This document shows, piece after piece, positions 1 through 10,854 of a stretch of DNA of 64,000 bases (the first letter of the stretch is position 1; each line of letters starts with the position of its first letter). The notes under the pieces were generated by a model. The model saw only the letters and a program-made list of their open reading frames with translations. It was not told the origin of the DNA and ran no database searches. Source of the DNA: Heterodera schachtii (taxonomy: Eukaryota; Nematoda; Chromadorea; Rhabditida; Heteroderidae); assembly GCA_023374025.1 (NCBI GenBank), contig SIJG01000093.1, positions 358,760 to 422,759 of the forward strand. Reading direction: 5' to 3'. The position numbers were made by a program, and so were the translations under genes.

Positions 1-1012
1 AACCGATCAGCAGCTGATTAGCAACAATTTATCACTAAAGAAAAGTCAGTGAAATGAAATTGATAAGCAAAGAATAATTAACTGATCAAATTATTTTGGT
101 GTCATTAACGGCTAAATGAATGTGTAAAATGGGAGAAAAGTGACTCACTTTTATCCTTTGCCATTTTTTCCAAATTAATTCTTAAAACAAATGAGCAAAA
201 ATTTATGAATTTTAATGCGAAAAAATTATAAATTATTAGCATTTGGTTCACTTTGATTTTCACAAAAGCTGAGCAAATTATGCGACAAAGCATTAACAAA
301 AAAAGGGAAGAAAGAGCATTGTGAAATTTTGTGAAATTTGGCCAAGTTTTTCCAACACTTTTCAAAAATTATTCTTTTTAAAAGTTCAGACGGTTTTAAT
401 TTATTTTTCAATCGATAGCCCTAATTTTGAGAAGCGTTTATTGAATTTCAACTAATATTTAAATTCAATATTAAATGTTTCTATTATTTTTTAAAGAGAT
501 TTTATGACAATTCTTTATTTTTTGCTAAATTATTTATTTTTTTATTGTTAAGAAACCGAATTTTTTTTTGTCGTTTAGTGACACATTAATGTGATTCATC
601 ATGTGCAATGTTCACTCTTTTGACAATATTTTCGAGAAAAGATTGATTCATCAAACGCCTTTTAGCTTCTTCACAATCCATTAAAAATTATGCGAATTTC
701 CCCAATATTTTCATGATTTTTGACAGTTTTATTTTATTGGATATTTAAAAAACAAATTCCGAATAAAACATTCTTTTTTCAATGTTTGCTCTTCTTTAAT
801 TTGCTTTTGGTTCTGCATATTTTTTTTACAAAAATGCGATTGAATTTAAATTAATTTTACAAAAATTTATTGCGAAATCAGTCATTTTCTGATCAGTTAA
901 ATTTATCATGCCAAATTATTTTTTACTATTAGAAGTCCAATTGAATGACCATTTCTTATAATTTGGACATTTCTTCCTCAAATGCGTTCACTTTTCTTCG
1001 AATTGTGTTCAG
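1..1012. other. AT-rich intergenic sequence
   Basis: No supported gene. Open frames here are short and of low complexity, with no splice-linked exons that I could join. The last part precedes the bestrophin gene and may hold its promoter or a trans-splice acceptor (a TTCAG lies just before the ATG at 1013). Confidence 0.6.
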
Positions 1013-3761
1013 ATGGCGCGGTTCTGTGTGGAAATCGGTTGGTTGGCCTATTTTTGCTTTTCGGGAGTGATCGGACAATCCCAAACATCCGCAACTGATC
1101 AACCATTGATCTGTTGGTCATTCCAAAATGTTTCACCATAAATATATGGTTCAATTCTCCTTTTGATTACAACGTTTAATCCGAATTTAATGTGTCATTA
1201 ATTGTAATTAATTAATGACGTCATTTGGAATTTTCCATCGTTTCTCTGCCCTTTTTTAGTCTCTCCAAATTTGAGCAATGCTTTTCAGGTGTTCAACGAA
1301 TTTGTGGCTTGGACTGTGCTTTATTATTCGGTTTTTATGCTCTACCGTTCCGCACTGCCACCGTACGCACAATTGGCATTCGAAGAGATCGGACGGCACA
1401 TTGACGAGAGAGTGTCCCTTTTGCCCATTACATTTATGTGCGAAAATTAATTACAAATTGAAAATAATTGAAAAACTATTTAAAATAGCAAAAATTATTT
1501 TAAAACATAATTATTAAGGCTTGGCTTTTTCGTGACAATTGTTTTCGACCGGTAAAACATTTATTAATTACATATAGGCAAATAGTTTGTTATTTTCTGC
1601 CTTTTCTCAGTTGGAAGCAAATCTTCCAGAACATCGGCTTCGTCGATAGCCCTGCATTTTTCATTGGCACTTATATCCGTGGTGACAGCCCCCAAATAAG
1701 GGCAATTAGGAGGAACATAATTAGGTAATTAGGCAGCAAATGAATGGATGAGCCAGGGGCGATGAAGTTAACAATAATATATTTTTTTAATTCCTTGCAA
1801 TTTAAAAGGTATTTGTGTTTGACCCAAGTGCTCGTCCTCCGCGACATTTCCATCCAAGTCCGAAAGCGTTTTCCAAACATGGAGTCACTGGTTGACTCAG
1901 AACTGCTCCAAGTCAGAGTCGAACGACAAACATTGATGAAAATGTGAATTTGATTCTAATGCAAATTAATTAAGCTGCCAGAATTGGACCTAATGGAAAA
2001 TGTGAAAAGCGAATTCCCAAAATATTGGATGCCAATTAATTGGTCGGTCCATCATAATTTCTGCTAACCAAAACCGATGCTTAATATTTTGAAGGATATT
2101 TTCACTTTGCTATGAGCTGCGCCAAAAAGGGAACATTGAGTCGGACCTGCAGATGAACATCATTTTGCAGGAGTGCAAGCTGTACAGAGAAGTGCTTACC
2201 CCCCATTAACACTTAATTACCGTATAATTATGTGTCTGTGAATTCAGAAACTGCAAAATTTGTGCAATTACGACTGGGTCCCCGTCCCATTAGGTCATTT
2301 ACACATTTTTAATTAAGTATGAATTTGTTTGCTCTGTTCAGCTTATCCCCAGGTGGTGTTTCTCGCCGTGCGCATTTACTTTTTGCTCTGTCTGATCGCC
2401 CGTCAATACCGTGTCCACGAAAATGCGGAAGAACAGAACCAAGTGGACCGAGTCATTCCGCTGATGACAGTGCGGACGTTTAGGACTAATTAAATTTAAA
2501 CGGTAAACAATTTCAGATGCTGCAACTGATTTTTGTGATGGGATGGCTCAAAGTGGCGGAGGTAAAAATAGAAAAGCATTAATTTTAATATTTTTGTTAT
2601 TTGTCGTTTTTAATTTAAGGCACTGTTAAACCCTCTGGGCGAAGACGACGACGACTTTGAATGTTTAAAATTATTATTATTATTATTATTTATAATATAT
2701 AAGCAAACAAACGACATTTAAATGACTGATGCCCCATTAGGCAATTACATAATTGATCGGAACATTGGCATTTTCCTGACAATGGTCGACGAGTGTTACG
2801 ATCAGAAACCGCCCCAATGGGCAGGTGAAAGGACACTTGGAAAATTTCAATATTTAAAAAAATAACAATTTAAAGAAAGCACAAACTTAAAAAACACGAA
2901 GAAGCCCCTCTACGCGGAGAATTGCGCACTTTACACCCAAAATCCGCTCGTCGGCTCCGCAACTTTGTGCCATTTGCCAGGGGAATGTGAACGCGTCCGA
3001 ATGGTCCAACGGCGGCCGAGTGGTAAAAAAAAGCAATTAATTAACTCCCTAATTGGAATATTTTAATTGTTTTTTTTTCGAGACATGGGCAGGCGTCACA
3101 GCAGCAATTTCCCCTCCCAGCGTCCCTATTTGATCTCTCCGAAGAGACTTCGTTTTCGCCATTCGTTGCCAATTCGTCCCGCCGAATTGGTGCTTTTTGT
3201 ACATAAGTGTGAGCGGGTGCTTTCCTGTTGTACAACAGAACAAGGCAAAAAATATTGCTTTTAATGTCAAAAATTTAATGTTTTTTTGGTTTTTTATTCC
3301 AAATTATTTTTTTGGCGCCTAAAAATGCTAAATGATCGGCCATTATTATTTAGTAATAATAATACTGATCCACCGAGACAAATTCACCATAGAAATTTTT
3401 CGAATTGAATTTTTTAGCTTGTTTGAAGAAGCAATATTTGCTCTGCTCGAGTCGCACAACTGAAAAGTACCCGTTGCTAAACTCATTTAACAAATTGTGC
3501 CATTTTTATTTTTAAAATATTATTTTTAGCCAATTATTATTTCGAGTGGATTGTGCGAAAATGATGTTGTCAAATCAGTTGAAAATGTAAAAAAATGGAA
3601 TTGAACAAAACATTTTGCCATTTTAACAGGGCATTTCGTCGCCGTGTCCGTCCTCGGCCGAAGTGCCGCGCCATTTGGACACAGTGAAAGAGGACGAAGA
3701 GGTGGAGACGGCAAATGGCATTGCAATGGAGGAAAACGGCACAAAGGGAAGGGGCGACTGA
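1013..3761 (+). CDS. Bestrophin family anion channel
   Basis: Multi-exon gene for a bestrophin, a plasma-membrane anion (chloride/bicarbonate) channel that works as a pentamer. Exon 1 (1013-1129) is a hydrophobic start that joins in phase to exon 2 (1289-1437), which encodes VLYYSVFMLYRSALP. Exon 3 (from about 1607) reads WKQIFQNIGF and ends in RRNIIR. The next exon has VLRDISIQVRKRFPNMESLV, and later exons have GWLKVAE (about 2521-2562) and NPLGEDDDDFE (2627-2660), the acidic Ca-binding signature of the family. They are followed by IDRNIGIFLTMVDECYD and LYTQNPLVGSATL. The last exon (3630-3761) is an acidic tail ending in TGA. The segment GFYVTLVVNRWW that normally joins TM1 to the WKQ exon is shortened, because exon 2 joins exon 3 directly to give ITFIWKQ. 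Nematodes have many bestrophin paralogs. I am sure of the family, less sure of exon 1 and the middle boundaries. Confidence 0.85.
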
Positions 3762-4856
3762 GCGACCGATGGAAAAAGAAATTTTAAAAAACAATTGAAA
3801 TAAAATAATTGAGAAAAATTAGACTTTTATCATTAGCTGATTAACCATTCTTTTCCCATTTTTGCCTTCAATTTGAGCAACAAATTAAATAATTGATGAA
3901 GAAAATCATTCATTAATCCTTTCTTTCTCTGTCAAATGTTCACTTTTATTCATTCCGCAGTTTTGTCACCCCACAAATTTTGTACATTAATTGCATAATA
4001 ATTATTAGAGAACAAAAGTTATTTGATCTGCGCTTCGTGGCATCCATTTTTATGAATTCTTTTAATTTGTGCCGATTTATTGAAAGCTCATTTAAATTCA
4101 ATGATTAAATGACTTTTGATTTTTTGTTTAATTGTGATTTGCCTGCCCATAACATCACATAAATCAGAGCAAATTAGTCAATCTCGGCAGCTAACATAAT
4201 TAGCCACAGTTTCTTTTTTTTAATTTGAAGTTGCCATTTTGGCACTTAATATTTATTGTAATTTAAAACTTTGCCAACAAAATATTTTTTATGATCTTCC
4301 AAACTGAAATAATTCTGTTGTTCCAACGAAAATATCAAAAAATATTTAATAAAATTTTTGTTGAAAAATTTATCTTTCTTAGGACTGTAAATTCCTAGCA
4401 GTCATCGATTTACAAATTGTTTTAATATTTTTTGTGAAATTTAAATAAATAAATTATTGCTGAAATAATAAATATTTTAAAAGTAGGATAACAAAGGAAA
4501 AATAAGAAAAAATAAATTAAAAAATGAAAGTGTTTTTTGCGGCAAAAAGCTTGGCGGTGGGCGTTTGAATGGCGATGCTCTCGGGTGCGGTCGGAGCCAC
4601 TGTGACCGCGCGGGAGATTTTGCCTGCTCCCTTGCGGGCCTGAGCCGTTGCTCTCCTCATTGTGCGACCGGGACAGACCGGGCTCCCCCGGGCCGCCCCT
4701 GTCGACGCGGCCCTTGGTCGCGACACCCAATCGGCGCACGCCCGCCCACCGCCCGCCTTCGCCCCCTACTCGCTGGGTCACAAGGGCCCGCCACGACCCT
4801 CGGCGGAGGCTGAGGCATTTATTTGTCTTTATAAGCGAATGGGAAAAGCGAGCAGC

Positions 4857-4887
4857 AGAGAGTGTCTCTCTCACCAAACACACACTA
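4857..4887. repeat. 31-bp direct repeat, copy 1 (copy 2 at 5098-5128)
   Basis: The sequence starts AGAGAGTGTCTCTCTC and continues CACCAAACACACACTA. It is identical in both copies, about 240 bp apart. The first half contains the palindrome-like GAGAGTGTCTCTC. The first copy sits just beyond the GC-rich block. Confidence 0.8.
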
Positions 4888-5097
4888 TTTCTCACTATTT
4901 CTTCCACGAAATGGGAACAAAAAAATATTGAAAAGGTCAAAAAGCATTATTTTTTTAAATACATTAATGGACAATGTTTTTCAAAAAATTGCGATTAATA
5001 AAATATATTGTGATTTAAAAAGTTCGAGTTTGTTGGTGCTTTTAATTGCATTTAATTAATTTAATTGCCATTATTTCCATTTTTGTGTCATTCGATT

Positions 5098-5128
5098 AGA
5101 GAGTGTCTCTCTCACCAAACACACACTA
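5098..5128. repeat. 31-bp direct repeat, copy 2
   Basis: Identical to 4857-4887; sequence beyond the 31 bp is unrelated. Confidence 0.8.
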
Positions 5129-5521
5129 ATTGCTCCATTATGTGAAGAATTTTTCTTTTCTAATATCAAAAAATAATTATTTCAGCAAATTTAAATATAA
5201 TTAGGAAAAAATAAATAAACCATTTAATTTTGTTCTTCATTTTTTTACAAAATATTGGGTTGAGGAAAAATTTTGTCCATATTTAAATGTAACCCATTTT
5301 CTTCTTTCTTAATTGGGCCTAACCAAAATCAATCTTTCTATATTTTATATGACTTGTGATATCCAATTAATTAAACAAAGTTTTTGGTTGCAAATTCTGC
5401 CGCCTTTCTCCCCGGCAACCGACCGACCATTCCAAAAGAGCTTCGCTTCGTTTATTGGCTTTTCCCTCCTCCCTCTCCCACTTCTCTCATTTGTTTACAT
5501 TCACTGCCATTTATCACCTTA

Positions 5522-7038
5522 ATGAAGAGATCCCCGAGCATTCAATTTGATCACAAATCCGCCGATCATTTTCCTCCCGCTCCGGCGACAATCGCCGCCG
5601 GAGAGAGTCGAAACAGCGGCAACAGATCGCCTCATCAGCATCCACGCGTAACGGCACCCTTTCCAATGAACTTGTCAACTGCAGGTTTCGTGCCGCAAGC
5701 GCCGGCATCAGCGGCGGGTGTACCCCCGGGGCGTCTCTACCCGACCAATGCGCCCCCGGGGACCGTCGCGGTACAGTCGCCGCCGGACAGTCACTTTCTC
5801 AGTGAGTCAAATTTTCAAGGTTATTTCGGTGCTAATCGACCCAAAAAAACTCAGTGATTTACTTTAGAGGTATTCTTGAACCAATAAAATTAGAGAATTG
5901 AATAAATCATGGTTTCTACGGCTTGCTTAAGGCCTAACAAGCGGATTTTACATGGATAATGAATTTTACAAAATATAATCCATTATAGAAATGTACTTAT
6001 TGACTGCATAAAAGACTTGATTTTCAATTTTAGTATGAAATTTAATGCCGTTAATTTTTGTTTACCTTTTTTTCTTTTTTGCATTTTCCGCCCATAGATG
6101 ACAAAAGATATTTGTGTAAAAAATTAAAAAAATTTTATATTATTTCTTTTTTTAATTTATATTTAAATATATTAATCGTATAATTAAATTCATTGACACC
6201 AATTTTTATAATTAAATTTAATTATTTTTATCAATCACTGAGTTTTTTTGAATCGACTCAACACGGGTTAATTCATTTAATATGGGGTCAAAGGTCAAAA
6301 GGCAATAATTAACACAAAAAAGCGGGGGATGGCACCTGAAAAAGGCCAAAAAACTGCGAAGGTTCGAGACGCACAAAGTCATCAATTATTACTAATTGAG
6401 GCTTAAAAAGGGTTGGCCAGCTGAAGAAAATTTGTTTAAGCATTGCGCGAGTCGCTTGAGAATCCGCCACTTCCACCGATTGATCAGCAACCGTTTGCCA
6501 ACCAATCGCAACAACAACAGCAACAGCCCCTTCCTTTTCCGACAATCGCTCCGCCACCGTACTACGATCACTTTGCTGGCCCAGCCAACGGTGCCGGTGG
6601 CATTGGTGTACGGTATTTAGTGCACGGACCGCCACAAACGCACGAAGTTCACTCCGTCCACGCAGTGCCAAGTGGAAATGCCGGCGCAGCAGGGGGAGGT
6701 GGGAGAATCTTTTTAATTGGTGCATTAGTGTTAAACAGTGCTATTAATTTTTTAATTGAAATTCGTTTTTCCCGTGCCATTCAGAGACGGTGTTTTACTA
6801 CGTGTCCTCCTCCTCTTCCGCCGCCAATTTCCATCGGCGCCCTTTGCCTCGCCTTTTTTCTCCCCACCCGCGCCGTCTCAGTTTCACTTCGATGGCCATT
6901 TTCACAGTGATTGCCATCATCATCATGTTCTTCTCCTTCAAAATGCACTCCAAATTCAGTCAACAGTTTCAACAAAGGCACAATGCCAACGACAATTCAT
7001 TGGCATTGCCAAAACAAAACAATGGGGAGAAGCAATGA
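5522..7038 (+). CDS. Pro/Gln-rich protein with one C-terminal membrane segment
   Basis: Three exons join in phase: 5522-5801, 6441-6698 and 6785-7038. Exon 1 encodes a Ser/Pro-rich segment beginning MKRSPSIQFDHKSADHF. Exon 2 is Gln/Pro-rich (QQQQQPLPFP, then PPPYYDHF). Exon 3 ends with a hydrophobic stretch AIFTVIAIIIMFFSF followed by a short Gln/Asn-rich tail and TGA. The product is about 264 residues with a disordered N-terminal part and a single transmembrane helix near the end. I do not recognise a family. PPPYYDHF resembles a PPxY motif that WW-domain proteins bind (inference). The donor at 5802 (GTGAGT) and acceptor before 6785 (TTCAG) are typical; the acceptor before 6441 (TTTAAG) is weaker. 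Confidence 0.6.
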
Positions 7039-7682
7039 CAGAAAAAGGGGTGCTAATTGAATTCCAAATGCCATTCTCTCTCGAGACTCAAATGCTTCTC
7101 GGGAACCGAGTCCCGTCAAAACAAACAATTGGGGAATGGAACTTGAGAGATTGTCACTGGGATTTGCTGTGCAATTTTATCAATATATTTTATCCAATTC
7201 AAATCTCAAATTTTGGCACTTAAAACATTCAAATTATGCCAATTGTTTTCCTTTTGAATTTCCTTCAGACACCATTATTTCTTTAAATATTTTAAGACAA
7301 ATTCTCTTCTCATTTTTGTTTTATCAATTAATTTTTGATTGAATTCATTTTTTTTTTGTATAAAAAATAAACCCATGGGAATTAAAAATAATATATTTTT
7401 CTAATTTATATTCATATTTAATTAGAATATTTTAATGACATCACATTCAAAAAAAACACGGGAAAGAGGAGAGAATTTGTGGTTGAGAAGAGCTGTTGTC
7501 CCTGTGCCGATTCTCAAAACATTAAAAATAATAAGAAATAGAGAACAAGTAAATAAAAATGAAAAAAAAGAGAGATAAATGAGAAATTGCTGCAAAAAAT
7601 AGATAATTTTAAAATTTTCATTTCATTTCGATTGTTTGTTAATTTTACTATTTTTAAATGTAAATAAAAAACATTTTTTAAA
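7039..7682. other. AT-rich intergenic region
   Basis: Lies between two convergent genes (Pro-rich protein on +, transporter on -). It should hold both 3' ends; AATAAA-like strings occur near 7366 (+). No further gene seen. Confidence 0.5.
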
Positions 7683-10600
7683 TTATGAATTCATTTTTGC
7701 GTCCCTTTTCTCTTCTCTGTCTCTCCTTTTTTCTGCTATTTTGTTCTCAATCTCAGCCATTGTTCTGTTTTTGGTTTCGGGCAGTGCGCCGTACAAATAA
7801 ATTCCAATCGCCGCCAATGGCGGCACAAAAAACAGTGCGTAAGCCTTTGGAGCAATGAATGGATTTAATTAATGACTGTTTTTTATTTTCAAATAAATAA
7901 ATTCAATGCTTACCGGCCCATCGCCGATTTTGTTACGCACCGGGAGATAAGCAGACAAAACAATTGACCGACTAAAATGGGAATCCATTAATAATAAGAC
8001 ATGGAATTTAAAAAAAAATTATTTTAGTATCTAGAGCTTGACCTGTACCTGGATCTAGGCCTGGGTTTTTCCTGGACCAAGGTACAGGTCAGTTTTTGGC
8101 AACCAGGGTTTTTCCTGTACTTTTTATAGAAAATACAGGTACAGGTACAGGTACAGGCTTTTTTAAAAATCTCGAGCTCTAATTGTATCCCATTAACGTG
8201 GGGTGGGGGGCTCTCACGTTGGTTTTTGATAAGTTTTGGTGAAAGCCAAAGTTTCCCGGGTCTGACGGTTAGTGCTTTGCTAAGTCAAAATTTTCGGCTT
8301 TTTCGTGTCTCTGTCTCGGCTCCTCCCGGAGTCGATTATCGGTTTCTCGAACTCCGGATCTCGAACAGCAGAGCTCTACAAAGGATCCCGGGAATTGCGA
8401 TTTTATAAATCCAATTAAAAATTGTTCTATGGGGGTTGCTTTCTTCACCTAATCGCGTCGACCATTTTGGACCATCCCTGCACCGAAGAACGGGCATTTT
8501 GAGCGACCATTTCGTTGGCCACAAAATAACTCAGCGGAAAAACGCCACAGCACAAAGCGGAGGAATGGAGCACAACAACCAAAACCAAAGCAATATTCAC
8601 GAAAAGTGACTGAATTGGATACAAAACAAATTAAAGGGCAATTAAATACGCCGTTTTGATTTTGCCCGGTTTTAATACATTCATTTCAATTAGTAATTTA
8701 CACATGGCTTTGAAGCAGTTTATTATTGTTGAAGATTCTTTACTATTTGTACTTCTGGTACTTTTCCGTTATGGGGCCTATCTTTGAATTTTTAAAATAT
8801 CAACAAAGGGAGCGCAAAAATTGCAAAAGTACGGCCAAAATTATAGCGGGGGCATAAATGCCACAATTTGAGCTAAGATTTTCTTAAATGGAGCTGCGCC
8901 ACAATTTTTAAAATTTTTGCGCTAGAGGAACTCGCACAAATAGGAGTCGATGATTTTAAAAAAAATAATTAATCTTGGCCCCAAAACGGAAAAGTACCGT
9001 ACTTTTTTTCTCTACATAGATAAGGTAAAAATACAATTAATTTTTCGAATCAAATGACCTGGCCTTGTAGGTACAAAATTAGCGAAATGACCAAATTTGC
9101 AAATAACAATAAGGAAATTGAGATGAACAGCAAAGGGCGTCTGCCGATTCGGTCGACCAAAAGCGAAGCAAAAATTAAGGAAAACTTAAAAATTGTAAAT
9201 TTAATAATTAAATTAAATTAATTATAAAATGCTTACCAAGCCGAAGATTTGAATGCCAATGTAAACGAAGGAAGAGGACAAAGCGGAGAAGCCCATTGTC
9301 TGCTGTAACACTTCCACGATGTAAGCATCGATCACTAATTGCAAGACAAATTTGGCAATAAAACAATTAAAAAGTTGGCCTAAAATGCCCACCACTGATG
9401 CCACTAAATGCCATGCAAATGCTTAGGAAAATGCCAATCCAAAGGCCCTTCGCTGTGCCGATGCTTTTCTTCTCTCTCAAAACCTCGAGCATTCCCATGG
9501 CATTTGAACGTGCTGTTTGTTCACTGCGAAACCCATCCAAAATGGCATTGGCACTTTTATTTTGTCCCCAGTAAAATTTGGCGGCGTCGACGGCTTTGTC
9601 GTGCTGGTCGCGGAACAGTAGAAAACTGCAAAACGTAAAATAGAGAAAGAATTGAAAAGTTTAAGCATTTCGACCTCGGGCTTTCATGAAGCGTAAGCAT
9701 TGTGACGGTGACCACAATTAGCACGAGTGCCTCCAGCAGAAAAAGCATCCACCAATGCGACTGATCACCGAGCAATTCGGGCATTGCCAAAAGAGCGCCG
9801 ACGATGCAACCGAATTGGATCATTATGCCTAATGAACGGATAATTAAAAATGTAATTCGATTAGTGAAGGTTTCCTTGATCAGACCAGTGATCATTCCGA
9901 TTCCGCCTCGACATTCCACTGGGCTTAAACAATTTTTCACAAAAATATTAGCGAATAAATATCGTACTTGCTCGATTAGAACCCCCCCCCCCCCCCCCTA
10001 TCGAATAAAGCACCCCTTTTGAAGGGGGTTGAACAATAGAACCCCGGGGGCTATAATCGAGCAAGTACGGTAATTCAATCTTTGTTCGACCTGCACTCGG
10101 TTAGGAAAACTGAACTGATGCCAATGCCAATTGTGACAAAAAGTCCGAGAATGAAGCGACTCGCAACGAAAAGTTCGATGCTATTCAACTGAAAAAGCAA
10201 AAGTGAAAGTGAGCATTTATTAAACATTCATTTTTCAATTACAAATTTCGAAACGGATGCCAAAAGGGCACCGAATGCAATGGCCGCGTTAGACAAAACA
10301 ATGCCAAACTTTCGGCCAAAATTGTCGGCAACAAATTGTGTGAGAAGTGCGCCGAGGATAGAGCCGGCAAACAACGAGGCAACAGTCGCACCCCAAACAG
10401 CCTAAAAGTGATTTGTTCTTATAGTTGGACAACTTACAAATTTTCATCAAAGTGCCATTTTGGTATAAGGGGGCGCGGAGAGGGGAGAAAGAGTGTGCCA
10501 AAGAAGAGGATAGACAGTTAGAGGATATTCCACGAGTGTGTGATTTTCACGCCCCCTCCGGTACTGTACCTCGGCATCGTAACGGTTCAACCGTACACTG

Positions 10601-10805
10601 TAGTGACTGTGGACTGATTCGTTGATAAACTGCACCATCACACGCTGCACGGGGCTAACTAATGTTAGCTGAAACCCGTAATGGAACGGGACGCCAAAAG
10701 CGACCAAAAGAGAGCAAAGGAAAAGCGAAAGGGGCGGCAGACGGCGCAATTGGGCGGGTGGCGTCTCTTGCGCATCGGCAGAAGACGGGCAGGAAAAGCT
10801 GACCA
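7683..10805 (-). CDS. MFS sugar transporter, GLUT (SLC2)-like
   Basis: Minus-strand multi-exon gene for a 12-helix facilitative sugar transporter. The start exon includes FLCSLLVAFGVPFHYGFQ, matching GLUT TM1, followed by VMVQFINES. The next exon reads SILGALLTQFVADNFGRKFG, the GRK loop between TM2 and TM3. Then come FVASRFILG and LSPVECRGGIGMITGLIKE, and an exon that ends in LTLHESPR, the family PESPR motif. Another exon carries VDRIGRRPLLF, the second GRR loop. One exon reads SYFVANEMVAQNARSSVQGW. The last exon ends GIYLYGALPETKNRTMAEIE, the conserved PETK motif, with stop at 7683-7685. ATG at 10805 is chosen because it follows a TTCAG; 10854 is an alternative. Introns contain two mobile-like elements (8033-8180 and 9963-10070). 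Substrate cannot be told from sequence. Confidence 0.85.
8033..8180. mobile_element. GAGCTC-ended CCTGGA/CCTGTA repeat element, copy 1
   Basis: Begins near CTAGAGCTTGACCTG and ends AAATCTCGAGCTCTAATT. The inside is a degenerate mix of CCTGGACCTGG-like words and their complements CCAGGTACAGG. It sits in an intron of the sugar transporter. Other copies are at 21536-21715, 56101-56292 and 56475-56632. Confidence 0.6.
9963..10070. mobile_element. Short palindromic poly-C element (MITE-like), copy 1
   Basis: Starts CGTACTTGCTCGATTA and ends TAATCGAGCAAGTACGG, so the ends are inverted repeats of about 16 bp. Inside are a C-homopolymer, CGAATAAAGC and GAAGGGGGTTGAACAATAGA. A second copy in opposite orientation lies at 58137-58234. 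It is in an intron of the transporter gene. Confidence 0.75.
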
Positions 10806-10854
10806 TTAATAAGCTGAATGTGCGAATGGATTTAAGCACGGTACCCGATAACAA

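Larger units (their letters stand above)
3762..5521. other. Intergenic region with a GC-rich island and a 31-bp direct repeat
   Basis: Mostly AT-rich with no convincing gene. Exceptions are a sharply bounded GC-rich block at about 4540-4820 and a 31-bp repeat copied at 4857-4887 and 5098-5128. The open frames through the GC block (both strands) are rich in Arg, Gly and Pro and match no family I know. Confidence 0.5.

Noticed and set aside
4422..4998. Open frames on both strands through the GC-rich island
   Set aside because: Composition-driven; overlapping in several frames, no domain, no splice-linked neighbours.
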